This document shows, piece after piece, positions 1-7,975 of a DNA stretch of 64,000 bases. A program made the translations under genes and the position numbers. The notes below the pieces were generated by a model. The model was not told the origin of the DNA. It did not search any database and worked only from the letters and a program-made list of their open reading frames with translations. How positions within the stretch are numbered: position 1 is the stretch's first letter; the number at the start of each line of letters is the position of its first letter. Origin of the DNA: Phyllobacterium trifolii (GTDB taxonomy: Bacteria; Pseudomonadota; Alphaproteobacteria; Rhizobiales; Rhizobiaceae); contig NZ_JACHXN010000003.1 in assembly GCF_014192095.1 (NCBI RefSeq), forward strand, positions 248,001-312,000. The letters run 5' to 3'.

Positions 1-976
1 AGATCATGAGCTGAGCGGCGAGCCAACGCAGGATCATGACGGCGATCAGGAGGATTCCCCAGACTGCCGTTGCCAGATGCTGGTTGGCTCCCATGAGGTT
101 GAGCCCCGACGAGAGAAGCTGGAGCACCACCAGGGCGACGAAAACCGGAATCACACGTCCGAACCCGCCGAACGGATTGACACCGCCGAGGAAGCAGGCG
201 AGCACGGTGATCAAAAGGTAAGACTCGCCATGGCCGACGCGCACGGAATTAAAACGTGCCAGCATGATGATGCCTGCCACCGCAGACATGGCGCCTGAGA
301 GGGTGTAGACCAGCACAAGCACCTTGCGGGTGTTGACCCCGGAATAGCGCGCCGCGTCGATGTTGGAGCCAATCATATAGGTGTTGAAGCCGAGCTTCAG
401 CCGCGTCAAAAGTACATGCCAAACGAGTACGCACACGATGAATATCAGGAGGGGTATGGGAATGCCGGCGAGGCTGCCGTGACCTATTGGCTGCAGGAAA
501 GCCGGAAAGCCTGAAATATCGCCACCACGGGTCAAGAACTCACCGAGACCACGAACAAAGATCATCATCGACAGCGAGACGAGAATGGGATGAGCGCGCG
601 TATAGGCTATCACCAGACCCATCACGACACCTGTCGCAGCGCCCACGGCGATTGCCAGGATGCATCCAAGAACAAACGAAGCCATGCCTGCGTCCACACC
701 GCCATTGACTTGAAGCACCCAGGCGACAGTCAGACCCGCGAGGTTCGCCGTGAAAGTAATTGCGAGGTTGAGGCCGCCGGTCAAAACCGGAAGCAACATT
801 GCGAGGGTGAGCAGGCCGAGTTCAGGCAGCTGGAACGCCACCGATCCGAACGTTGCAGAGCTGAGGAATTGCGGAGACGCGAGACTGAAGAACAGCATCA
901 CGGCCACGAAGGCCAGGCCCGGCCCCGCTATCTCGGGGCCGAGAAACTCTTTGATGCGGGTGACGGCCGTGTTCAT
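1..976 (-). CDS. Sugar ABC transporter permease (3' end cut by window edge)
   Basis: Inner-membrane permease of the RbsC type (BPD_transp_2 family), which forms the channel of a ribose-class sugar importer. Reading leftward from ATG at 976 gives about 325 codons without a stop up to the window edge, beginning MNTAVTRIKEFLGPE, with many hydrophobic segments and a motif like LTGGLNLAITF near residue 65. Its ATG overlaps the stop of the preceding permease (ATGA), so it is the fourth gene of the operon. The two permeases probably make a heterodimeric pore. The last residues lie outside the window. The substrate cannot be read from the sequence. Confidence 0.9.
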   Translation of the reverse strand, partial: MNTAVTRIKEFLGPEIAGPGLAFVAVMLFFSLASPQFLSSATFGSVAFQLPELGLLTLAMLLPVLTGGLNLAITFTANLAGLTVAWVLQVNGGVDAGMASFVLGCILAIAVGAATGVVMGLVIAYTRAHPILVSLSMMIFVRGLGEFLTRGGDISGFPAFLQPIGHGSLAGIPIPLLIFIVCVLVWHVLLTRLKLGFNTYMIGSNIDAARYSGVNTRKVLVLVYTLSGAMSAVAGIIMLARFNSVRVGHGESYLLITVLACFLGGVNPFGGFGRVIPVFVALVVLQLLSSGLNLMGANQHLATAVWGILLIAVMILRWLAAQLMI

Positions 977-1968
977 CGGCGGGCTCCTCGCATGAACGGC
1001 AACAACTTTTCGATGCTTGTGTTCGACAGCGTAATGGCGACGAGGATGATAGCGCCGACGATCATCTTGAAGGCGAACGGCGATACGCCGAGTAGGTTCA
1101 ATCCATTCTGGGTGATGGCGATAAGAAGGACGCCAAGGACGCAGCCGAGAACCGATCCCTTGCCGCCGCCAAGCCTCGCGCCACCAAGGACGACCGCCGC
1201 CAGTACGTCGAGTTCCCGGCCGTACAGTGCGTTCGGCACGACCTCCTGCGCATAATGCGCCTGGATCAAACCGGCGATTCCAGCCATCATTCCGAGCCAT
1301 CCGAACGCGATGAATTGCATGGCGCCGATATTGATGCCGAAGCGGCGAGCGCCCTCCGGATTATCACCGAAGGCGTATAGCTGCCGCCCGGTCGTGGTTC
1401 GGGTTATGAACAGCCATGTCGCAGCGACGCAGATTACCATGACAAGGACGGGCAAGGTTATCTCCGCCCACGTTCCATCGGCCATCTCGTGTTCGAACAG
1501 CACCACCCTGTCAGTCAGCCAATCGGGCAGATCGTAGATCGATACGCCCTGCGTGAAGAACATCAGCAGCCCGAAATAGATATTAAAGGTGGCGATGGTG
1601 GCGACGATCGAGATGATGCGGAAACGATGGATCAGGAAGGCGTTGAATGCTCCGAGCAATATGCCGAGGCTGCCGGCGATGAGGAGCCCGCTCATCCAGC
1701 CGCCGCCACCAATATAGCCAAGGATCAGGGCCGTAACATATTGCACGACCGACGCGCCAACCGCGAACGAGATATCGATGCCGCCCGCAATCAGCACGAC
1801 CAGAAGCCCGACGGCAAAGATGATGTTGACGGAACTCGTGTTCAAAAGATCGAATGCATTGCCCAGGGAGAAGAAACTGTCCGTGGTCAGCGAAAGAACC
1901 GCGCAGATGGCCGCTATGACGGCGAGCAGCGCAAATTCGGTGGCGTGGGATTGCACGAGCTTACGCAT
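973..1968 (-). CDS. Sugar ABC transporter permease
   Basis: Second RbsC-type permease, 331 residues from the ATG at 1968 (MRKLVQSHATEF), which overlaps the stop of the ATPase gene by 8 nt. A longer reading into the ATPase gene is open but unlikely. It has about eight to ten hydrophobic segments and the family signature VLIAGGIDISFAVGASV near residues 70-85, close to the common LxxGGIDLSVG form. It sits between the ATPase and the second permease in a tightly coupled operon, so it should act in the same importer. Confidence 0.92.
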   Translation of the reverse strand: MRKLVQSHATEFALLAVIAAICAVLSLTTDSFFSLGNAFDLLNTSSVNIIFAVGLLVVLIAGGIDISFAVGASVVQYVTALILGYIGGGGWMSGLLIAGSLGILLGAFNAFLIHRFRIISIVATIATFNIYFGLLMFFTQGVSIYDLPDWLTDRVVLFEHEMADGTWAEITLPVLVMVICVAATWLFITRTTTGRQLYAFGDNPEGARRFGINIGAMQFIAFGWLGMMAGIAGLIQAHYAQEVVPNALYGRELDVLAAVVLGGARLGGGKGSVLGCVLGVLLIAITQNGLNLLGVSPFAFKMIVGAIILVAITLSNTSIEKLLPFMRGARR

Positions 1969-3469
1969 AGACGGCGGCCTCGATGTCCTGGAGGCTGCAC
2001 GACTGCGGATCAAACCATCCGGCAATCTGGCCTTGCGCCATGTGCAGGACTCTGTCGGCGTTGAAATAGACTTCAGGAACCTCATCCGAGATCAGGATGA
2101 TGGCAAGGCCGCTCTCGGCGAGCTTGGCCACAATTTCGAAGATGCCGGCGCGCGCGCCCACATCGACGCCGACGGTCGGCGCATCGAGGATGAGGAGCTT
2201 CGGGTCAGTGGCCAGCCATTTGGCGATCGCAATCCGCTGCTGGTTGCCGCCCGAGAGAGTCGAGACCGCATCGCTTTGCCGGCCGATCTTCACGCCGAGA
2301 TCGGCGATCCACCGGGCAACCAGCTGGCGTTTTCGGTCATCGGACAAGAGCCCGCCGGATTTGATGCGATCGAGGGAGGCTATCACCAGATTGTCGGCGA
2401 TCGATTGCGGCTGAATGAGCCCGAGCGACAGGCGGTCTTCGGAGAGATACGCGATCCCCGCCTTGATCGCATCGCGGTTCGATGAAAAGCGGACCGGCTT
2501 GCCATGCAACGATACAGAGCCGGACCGGGGCTTGAGCATGCCGAAGAGCGCCAGCGCAAGTTCCGTTCGTCCTGCGCCCAGCAGGCCGGTTATGCCGAGC
2601 GTTTCACCGCTGCGTACGTTGAACGAAATATCGTGAAATTGTCCCGGGCGCGAAAGTCTTTTGACCTCGAGAACGACCGGATTGTCGCGAACTGACTTTG
2701 CCCGCACCTGCTGATCAAAATTCTTGCCGGTCATGAGTTCCGTAACGCGTGACTGCGTCATTCCTTCCACGGGGTAAACGCCGACCAGGGCGCCATCACG
2801 CAGCACAGTGAGTCGGTTGGAGATTTCCAATACTTCGGCCAGACGATGGCTGACGAACACCACTGCGACACCGGAAGCTGACAGCGAGCGCACGATCTCA
2901 ATCAGATGATCGGTTTCGGACTGCGTCAGGGAAGCTGTCGGTTCATCCATGAAAACGAGCTTCGCTTCGCCGACCAGCGCGCGGGCAATAGCAACGATCT
3001 GGCGCTGCGCAATCGAATAGTCCTTGAGCGGTGCATCGACATCCAGTGCGACGCCAAGGCGCTGGAGCGCTTTGACCGCGATATCACGCATAGTGCGATA
3101 GTTGACGAACCGCGGCCAGCGGCCGATCACGGTCTGGAAAGCGATGTTTTCCGCAACGGTCATTTCAGGAAACAAGGCAAGATCCTGCCAGATCACCTGA
3201 ATTCCATTGGCTTGGGCAGTGACGGGGGACATATGCGAATAGGTTTGCCCGTCATATTCGATGACGGCGCCGTCCTCCGGACGATAGACGCCGGTTATGA
3301 TCTTGATGAGGGTGCTCTTGCCGGAGCCATTTTCGCCGGCAAGACAATGGACTTCACCCGGCAGCACTTCGAAGCTCACATTCTTGAGCGCCTTGATGCC
3401 GCCGAAGGTCATATTGATATTGTGCAACGACAAGAGGGGCTTCGCGCCCGTGCCCGGAATGTCCGCCAT
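1961..3469 (-). CDS. Sugar ABC transporter ATP-binding protein (two ABC domains)
   Basis: RbsA/MglA-type double ATPase of about 502 residues that powers a sugar importer. The first domain has Walker A GENGSGKST, a degenerate signature region (DYSIAQRQ) and Walker B LVFMDEPTAS. The second has GLLGAGRTE in place of a canonical Walker A, signature LSGGNQQ and Walker B LLILDAPTVGVD. This asymmetry is normal for the family. I start it at the ATG at 3469 (MADIPGTGAK), which gives the usual family length; a reading from 3592 adds an unconserved leader. Its end overlaps the permease start by 8 nt. Confidence 0.93.
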   Translation of the reverse strand: MADIPGTGAKPLLSLHNINMTFGGIKALKNVSFEVLPGEVHCLAGENGSGKSTLIKIITGVYRPEDGAVIEYDGQTYSHMSPVTAQANGIQVIWQDLALFPEMTVAENIAFQTVIGRWPRFVNYRTMRDIAVKALQRLGVALDVDAPLKDYSIAQRQIVAIARALVGEAKLVFMDEPTASLTQSETDHLIEIVRSLSASGVAVVFVSHRLAEVLEISNRLTVLRDGALVGVYPVEGMTQSRVTELMTGKNFDQQVRAKSVRDNPVVLEVKRLSRPGQFHDISFNVRSGETLGITGLLGAGRTELALALFGMLKPRSGSVSLHGKPVRFSSNRDAIKAGIAYLSEDRLSLGLIQPQSIADNLVIASLDRIKSGGLLSDDRKRQLVARWIADLGVKIGRQSDAVSTLSGGNQQRIAIAKWLATDPKLLILDAPTVGVDVGARAGIFEIVAKLAESGLAIILISDEVPEVYFNADRVLHMAQGQIAGWFDPQSCSLQDIEAAVYA

Positions 3470-3499
3470 TATAGTGCCTGTCAAAATCGGAGACTTGAC

Positions 3500-3525
3500 G
3501 CTGCCGGTGCAATCGCACCGGCAGC
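3500..3525 (-). promoter_or_regulatory. Intercistronic hairpin behind the binding-protein gene
   Basis: A perfect 11-bp inverted repeat with a 4-nt loop (arms GCTGCCGGTGC and GCACCGGCAGC) between the binding-protein stop and the ATPase start. There is no T run, so it is not a plain terminator. Such hairpins behind periplasmic binding-protein genes commonly stabilise the upstream mRNA segment so that binding protein exceeds transporter; applying that here is inference. Confidence 0.7.
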
Positions 3526-3539
3526 AGAACGAGTGCTGA

Positions 3540-4529
3540 TCAAAGACCCATCTTGGCCAGATCGGCCACGGTTTCCTTGTTGATCGGCACAAGCTGGTCG
3601 ACGATGATGTTGTGGTTCTCGACGTCAGGGTGGATTACACCGAGACCTTCGATATCGTCACCATCTTTCAGTTTTTCACCCTTCATCAGCTTGTCAGCAA
3701 GCGTGACAAAGACTTCGCCTGCCTGCTTCGGATTCCACATGAAACCGCCGGAAATGGCACCGGACTTAATGAGCTTTTGTCCCTGGCCCGGCGAAAACGG
3801 TCCCAGCACGAAGATTTCGCCGGTCTTGCGCCGTTCTTCGATAGCCCGACCCGCGCCGATCGGACCCTGGCTGCCGAATGCCAGGAAACCCTTGAGGTCG
3901 GGATGCGCCGAAATGAGATCGAGCGCCGTCGAGCGGCTCTTGTCCACGTCCTCGGCAACGCCGTAGCGCTCGCCGACGAGCTTCATGTCTGGATAGTTCT
4001 TCTTGATATATTCGTTGGCAGCATCAGCCCATGCGTTGTGCAGGGGAACAGTCAGAGATCCAACGAAAACGGCATATTCGCCCTTGCCGCCCATCTTTTC
4101 TGCGAGGAGCTTGGCATGCGCTTCACCAAAACCGGTCGCTGAGGCGAGTTCGAAATCCCAGTCGGCGCCCTTTTGGCTCGGCGACTCGTGGGTGATGACG
4201 ATGATGCCCTTTTCCTTGGCTTTGCTGAGCACCGGTTCCAGAACCTTGGCATCGTTCGGCACAACGCCGATGACCTTCACGCCTTGCGCAATCAGATCCT
4301 CGATGGCGCGAACCTGGAGCGCTGGATCGGCACTTGTCGGCCCAACCATGAAAGCGTCGACGCCGAGCTTTTTGCCCTGTTCCTTGATGCCTGCATCCAT
4401 GGCGTTGAACCATGGAATACCGCCGATCTTGACGACAATTCCAACCTTGCCGCTGTCGGCAGCAAGGGCCGTGAAGGCGCCTGCCAAAGACAGCGATACC
4501 GCAACGGCGGCGATTACAAATCTTTTCAT
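3540..4529 (-). CDS. Periplasmic sugar-binding protein of the ABC transporter
   Basis: Solute-binding protein of the Peripla_BP_4 class (ribose/rhamnose/AI-2-binding type), 329 residues. A signal peptide (MKRFVIAAVAVSLSLAGAF, cleavage probably after ALA near residue 23) sends it to the periplasm, and the mature part begins ADSGKVGIVVK. I start at ATG 4529 because GGAGGA lies just upstream; longer readings skip this site. It is the first gene of the leftward operon, divergent from the LacI-type regulator, which probably controls it. The ligand is unknown; resemblance to AI-2/rhamnose binders is a family-level impression only. Confidence 0.93.
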   Translation of the reverse strand: MKRFVIAAVAVSLSLAGAFTALAADSGKVGIVVKIGGIPWFNAMDAGIKEQGKKLGVDAFMVGPTSADPALQVRAIEDLIAQGVKVIGVVPNDAKVLEPVLSKAKEKGIIVITHESPSQKGADWDFELASATGFGEAHAKLLAEKMGGKGEYAVFVGSLTVPLHNAWADAANEYIKKNYPDMKLVGERYGVAEDVDKSRSTALDLISAHPDLKGFLAFGSQGPIGAGRAIEERRKTGEIFVLGPFSPGQGQKLIKSGAISGGFMWNPKQAGEVFVTLADKLMKGEKLKDGDDIEGLGVIHPDVENHNIIVDQLVPINKETVADLAKMGL

Positions 4530-4672
4530 TGTTTCCTCCTCCATGTGCTCCCCACGGGAGCTTAACATCCAATCGGGCGGCGGTCATTGGCAGAACCGGA
4601 ATGGCCCTGGAAAACCCGCGCTCGATCACCGCCTCCTCACGCTGCGATGTCTGCACCACCGATGTTGCATTT

Positions 4673-4692
4673 TTGCACAATCGATGGTGCAA
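4673..4692. promoter_or_regulatory. Probable LacI-family operator
   Basis: TTGCACAATCGATGGTGCAA is a 20-bp palindrome (arms TTGCAC/GTGCAA) centred on CpG, as is typical of LacI-family operators. A further TTGCA half-site lies at 4665-4669. It sits in the 219-bp region between the divergent binding-protein and regulator genes, where one operator could control both. Confidence 0.75.
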
Positions 4693-4748
4693 TGAATATC
4701 ATTTAGTTTGCCACTTTCGTCAAGCGGTGTTTGGCGGTAGGAGAAATC

Positions 4749-5807
4749 ATGGAACATCAGCCGAAGAAAAAGGCGACGATCTACGACCTTTCGGTGCTTT
4801 CCGGAAGTTCGCCATCGACGGTCAGCGCGGTTCTCAACGGCACCTGGCGCAAGCGCCGTATCAAGGAAAGTACAGCTGAACTGATACGCGATCTGGCCGA
4901 TCAGCATCAGTACACCGCTAACCTGCAAGCACGGGGATTGCGGAGTTCGAGGTCTGGCCTTGTCGGCCTTCTGCTGCCGGTTCACGACAACCGCTATTTC
5001 TCATCGATGGCACAGTCATTCGAGGCGCACGTACGCAGCCGCGGACAGTGCCCCATCGTCGTCAGTGCTTGCCGTGATCCGGAGGAGGAAAGGCGAACAG
5101 TGGAAACGCTGATTTCCTATTCCGTTGACGAGCTGATCGTGGCGGGCGCCACCGATCCTGACGGTGTACATGCCGTCTGCATCGGGTCCGGCCTCAAGCA
5201 CGTCAACATCGATCTGCCAGGCAGCAAGGCGCCCTCCGTGATCAGCGATAATTATCAGGGTGCGCGCATGCTGACGGAGGCGATCATTCGCCATTTCAGC
5301 GAAGACCTGAAACTTGGCCCCGACGAACTCTATCTGTTTGGCGGGCGCGACGATCACGCGAGCCGGGAACGTATTCGCGGATTTCGCGCCATCAAGCGCG
5401 AGCTGATGCAGGGCGATTCAGACAAGTGCATAGAACCGACCGGCTACTCCCCCAACATGGCGCAGATTGCTTTCGAACGCTTCTACGAGCGGGAAGGGAA
5501 GCTGCCGCGAGGATTGTTCATCAATTCGTCCATCAATTTCGAAGGCCTTCTGCGTTTCATGGCGCAGCATCCGAATGAAGCTTTTATGGATATCGTGGTT
5601 GGCTGCTATGACTACGATCCATTCGGATCGTTTCTGCCGTTCCCGGTTATCATGATCCGTCAGGATATCGAAGGGATGATCACGAAGGCGTTCGAGATCA
5701 TGGCGGAGAGCCGTCCGTCAGTGCAGACTTACCTCATTCAGCCGGAACTTGTGCCGCCACGCACCGCACTCAAGGGACCGCTCGACGCCATCAAGGATAT
5801 AGCGTAG
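4749..5807 (+). CDS. LacI-family transcriptional regulator
   Basis: A DNA-binding repressor of 352 residues that probably senses the imported sugar. The N-terminal helix-turn-helix is ATIYDLSVLSGSSPSTVSAV (residues about 9-28) followed by the hinge helix region; the rest is a periplasmic-binding-protein-like sensor domain. A TTG at 4731 is possible as start, but TAGGAGA at 4738-4744 points to ATG 4749. It is divergent from the ABC operon. The linker and sensor are less typical than in sugar-catabolic LacI proteins, so the effector is not predictable. Confidence 0.9.
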   Translation: MEHQPKKKATIYDLSVLSGSSPSTVSAVLNGTWRKRRIKESTAELIRDLADQHQYTANLQARGLRSSRSGLVGLLLPVHDNRYFSSMAQSFEAHVRSRGQCPIVVSACRDPEEERRTVETLISYSVDELIVAGATDPDGVHAVCIGSGLKHVNIDLPGSKAPSVISDNYQGARMLTEAIIRHFSEDLKLGPDELYLFGGRDDHASRERIRGFRAIKRELMQGDSDKCIEPTGYSPNMAQIAFERFYEREGKLPRGLFINSSINFEGLLRFMAQHPNEAFMDIVVGCYDYDPFGSFLPFPVIMIRQDIEGMITKAFEIMAESRPSVQTYLIQPELVPPRTALKGPLDAIKDIA

Positions 5808-5986
5808 GTGCTTCGTTGATTGAAACGACGATAATAATCGGAATGCTTGAAGGCTGGTCGAAATTCCCCTTGTTTCGGTTAAGCTGGCGGTAAAGCACTT
5901 TAAAAGTCCGGATGCCGATGATCGTGATGATCATCCCGTTAAACTCACTAATCGCGAGCCGTATTGTACGTCAGGGTCAATATCAG

Positions 5987-6571
5987 TCAACCGCCGACGA
6001 AAGCGAGAAGCGCGCCAAAGTTCCCGGCATCGGCATTTCGTAGAGCCAGGAGGTAGCTACCCCGACGCTCATTATCGGCCTGTAGATCAAAGCCATTCGC
6101 CCATTCAATGGGAACGTGATCGAAGTAGTCTTCCAGAAATACATCCGCGGCAATGCGCGTATGCCGTCCGTTGCCATTTGGAAATGGATGAATTTGCACC
6201 AAACGGTGATGGAAACGTGCTGCCGCCTCCAACGGAGGAAAGACACTATGATCGGCCCAGTAACGGGCATTATCAAGGTGCATTTGGACTTGCACTGGGA
6301 TTTGAAGCGGATCAATGCCAATAGTCTTTTCGGTTAATCGATAAGTGCCGGCCCAATTCCAAACATCCCCAAATAATCGGATATGCAAGGTTCGGATGAA
6401 ACTATCGGTAAGAATATCGCCGCCGCGCCTCCTCCCCAGCCATAACAGACCTTGCTCAATGTTGGCCTGTTCTAACTCATCGAGTTCGCCGCGCGTTGTA
6501 ACGTGCTTGAATTTAAGGCCGTTGATTTCATCCGGATCAAGCGGCGTTGCGCCGTCTGGTTCTCGAAACAC
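5987..6571 (-). CDS. Fic-family protein ('mobile mystery protein B' type)
   Basis: A 194-residue Fic-domain protein. The catalytic loop HPFPNGNGRHTR (about residues 128-139) matches HxFx(D/E/N)GNGRxxR, with the histidine that catalyses transfer of AMP from ATP to a protein hydroxyl. The start is GTG, overlapping the upstream stop as TAGTG, so the pair is translationally coupled. Family and pairing match the 'mobile mystery protein A/B' couple, often found near mobile elements. It may work like a toxin or regulator; its target is unknown. Confidence 0.88.
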   Translation of the reverse strand: MFREPDGATPLDPDEINGLKFKHVTTRGELDELEQANIEQGLLWLGRRRGGDILTDSFIRTLHIRLFGDVWNWAGTYRLTEKTIGIDPLQIPVQVQMHLDNARYWADHSVFPPLEAAARFHHRLVQIHPFPNGNGRHTRIAADVFLEDYFDHVPIEWANGFDLQADNERRGSYLLALRNADAGNFGALLAFVGG

Positions 6572-7035
6572 TAACGGCTTTCCCAGAAGTCAGTAGGCAT
6601 ACGGCGGATAAGGTCGTCGGCGAGTTGGTCTATCTCGGTTTGGGTGCCCTCTGGTGGTAGGGATTGTAGTTCTAGAGCCATATGGGAACTTGCTCGCCTT
6701 ACCAATCCTTCCGCTCTTCGTAATGCCTGCGCCCGGATGACGTCTTCCACCTTTCCATTGGGAACAATGGCATAGACAAATTTTCCTCCAAGCGCTCGTG
6801 CCATTTTCTCCATTTGATTAAGAGTAATAGCGCCATCACGTTCGTTTCGTTCGGCTTGATAAACGGCGGCTCTAGTGATTCCTGCTCTTTTAGCAAGCTG
6901 TGGACCGCTCATGGACAATGCCTTACGCACCGTTGCAATCCACCCTTCAGGGGGAACGCGGAGGGCACTTATTTGCCGCAACGCAGTATCGACCAATTTC
7001 TTATATTGACGCTTTGCTGTGTCTTTCACACTCAT
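6571..7035 (-). CDS. XRE-type regulator ('mobile mystery protein A' type)
   Basis: A 154-residue protein with a helix-turn-helix of the XRE class at about residues 43-72 (LSMSGPQLAKRAGITRAAVY, then QAERNERDGAITL). It precedes the Fic gene and is coupled to it, the usual order for the mobile mystery A/B pair, in which A is presumed to be the regulator or antidote. The AT-rich upstream region carries repeated ATATC-N4-GATAT sites, suggesting autoregulation. Confidence 0.87.
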   Translation of the reverse strand: MSVKDTAKRQYKKLVDTALRQISALRVPPEGWIATVRKALSMSGPQLAKRAGITRAAVYQAERNERDGAITLNQMEKMARALGGKFVYAIVPNGKVEDVIRAQALRRAEGLVRRASSHMALELQSLPPEGTQTEIDQLADDLIRRMPTDFWESR

Positions 7036-7063
7036 GCTATTTGCCTTATCATCCGCGCAGAAA

Positions 7064-7178
7064 GATATCAGTTGATATACATTATCATAAAAAAGTCAAT
7101 ACATTAATATGCAAATAGGCATACTAGGAATATTAATTGATATCCATATTATCTCAAAATGGATATCAATCGATATAC
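7064..7178 (-). promoter_or_regulatory. Operator-like repeats upstream of the mystery A/B pair
   Basis: GATATCAGTTGATATAC (7064-7080) and GATATCAATCGATATAC (7162-7178) differ at two of 17 positions, and each contains ATATC-N4-GATAT. Between them lies a 12-bp inverted repeat, ATTGATATCCAT (7136-7147) with ATGGATATCAAT (7159-7170). The stretch is much more AT-rich than its surroundings and probably holds the promoter and binding sites for the XRE protein. The rest of the gene-free interval 7036-7385 shows only the terminator below. Confidence 0.7.
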
Positions 7179-7293
7179 GTAGCTCGCATCGCAGCCTGCA
7201 GGAAAGCCAAGCATTGCACGAGTGACAACGCGCTTGACCGGACCAAAAGCGTATCAGCGGCGGATATCAAACTACTGGCCGCGTGAACGAATA

Positions 7294-7315
7294 ACGCCCC
7301 ACCGAAGCGGGGCGT
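7294..7315 (-). terminator. Probable terminator hairpin
   Basis: Read leftward it is ACGCCCCGC-TTCG-GTGGGGCGT followed by TATT: a nine-pair stem (one G-T pair) closed by a UUCG-type tetraloop. It lies about 70 bp downstream of the small lipoprotein gene. The T run is poor. Confidence 0.6.
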
Positions 7316-7385
7316 CAAAGTCTTGATGAAGTGTGTTTAGGCAGCTTGGAGCAGAGTGGCTGAGAGATACCCCCCGTTATCGGGA

Positions 7386-7631
7386 CTACCTGCAACGGGC
7401 TGTATAAATATGACCGCGACTGTTACGATATTGACAGTTGCCGTTTCGCAGATTTCGAACCAACAGTCCGCCAAGAGCGCCAGCCCCGGCGCCAATCAAA
7501 GCCCCTCTGCCGCCACCAGCGATTCCGCCGATTGCTGCGCCCGCCACCGTGCCAATACTGAGGTCTTTTTCTGTCGTCGTGCAGGCCGAAAGCATAAACA
7601 ATGCCGCCACAGCAGCAATTAATGTTCGCAT
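7386..7631 (-). CDS. Small glycine-zipper lipoprotein
   Basis: An 81-residue outer-envelope lipoprotein candidate. The signal peptide MRTLIAAVAALFML is followed by the lipobox LSAC (lipidated Cys about residue 18). The body is a glycine zipper (GTVAGAAIGGIAGGG, then GALIGAGAGALGGLL), a pattern seen in 17-kDa-antigen/Gly-zipper proteins that insert in membranes. The start at 7631 has AAGGGGG upstream; an earlier ATG would precede the signal sequence. Probably chromosomal, just outside attL. Confidence 0.8.
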   Translation of the reverse strand: MRTLIAAVAALFMLSACTTTEKDLSIGTVAGAAIGGIAGGGRGALIGAGAGALGGLLVRNLRNGNCQYRNSRGHIYTARCR

Positions 7632-7658
7632 ATCAACAATCCCCCTTTGCGATTCCAC

Positions 7659-7916
7659 AATCTTGCTTGGCCCCCACGCTGGAATAGCGAAGCCGTAAAT
7701 ATCTTACGTCGCAAAAACCACGTTAGGCAATAGTGCTGAAATCCGCAGCGCAGTGGGCCATGTCTTGGCGATCCGCGTCCAGTTGAGGCGTTTGAAGGTT
7801 AGCGTAGTACGAGCGGTGAAAGGGTTGACGATCCAGCCAATGGCGCGCCCCACGCTGGCGGAAATGAACAATCGCTGCTGTGGGATTTGGGAAGAGGTAG
7901 CCAGCTACTCGTTTTC
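7659..7916. other. Intergenic flank left of attL
   Basis: No gene can be supported. On the minus strand an open stretch of about 55 codons ending near 7700 reads like coding sequence (for example IVNPFTARTTLTFKRLNWTR) but lacks a start and follows a stop. It could be a gene remnant beside the tRNA locus. Confidence 0.3.
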
Positions 7917-7965
7917 ACTGGTCGGAGTGAGAGGATTCGAACCTCCGACCCCGTCGTCCCGAACG
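7917..7965. repeat. attL (left copy of 49-bp att repeat)
   Basis: Identical over 49 bp to 59669-59717. It carries the 3' part of the tRNA-Pro gene (T arm, part of the anticodon arm, acceptor 3' strand and CCA), cut off from its 5' part. The match ends at the first mismatches, C/A before and G/A after the repeat. Confidence 0.95.
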
Positions 7966-7975
7966 GTCGGCGCTT

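Noticed and set aside
4123-4692. A 189-codon minus-strand frame across the binding-protein start
   Set aside because: Runs through the binding-protein signal peptide in another frame; the true gene has a signal peptide and a strong ribosome site.
5840-5960. GATGATCGTGATGATCATC-like repeats downstream of the LacI regulator
   Set aside because: Weak dyad without a stable stem or T run; not enough to call a terminator or operator.
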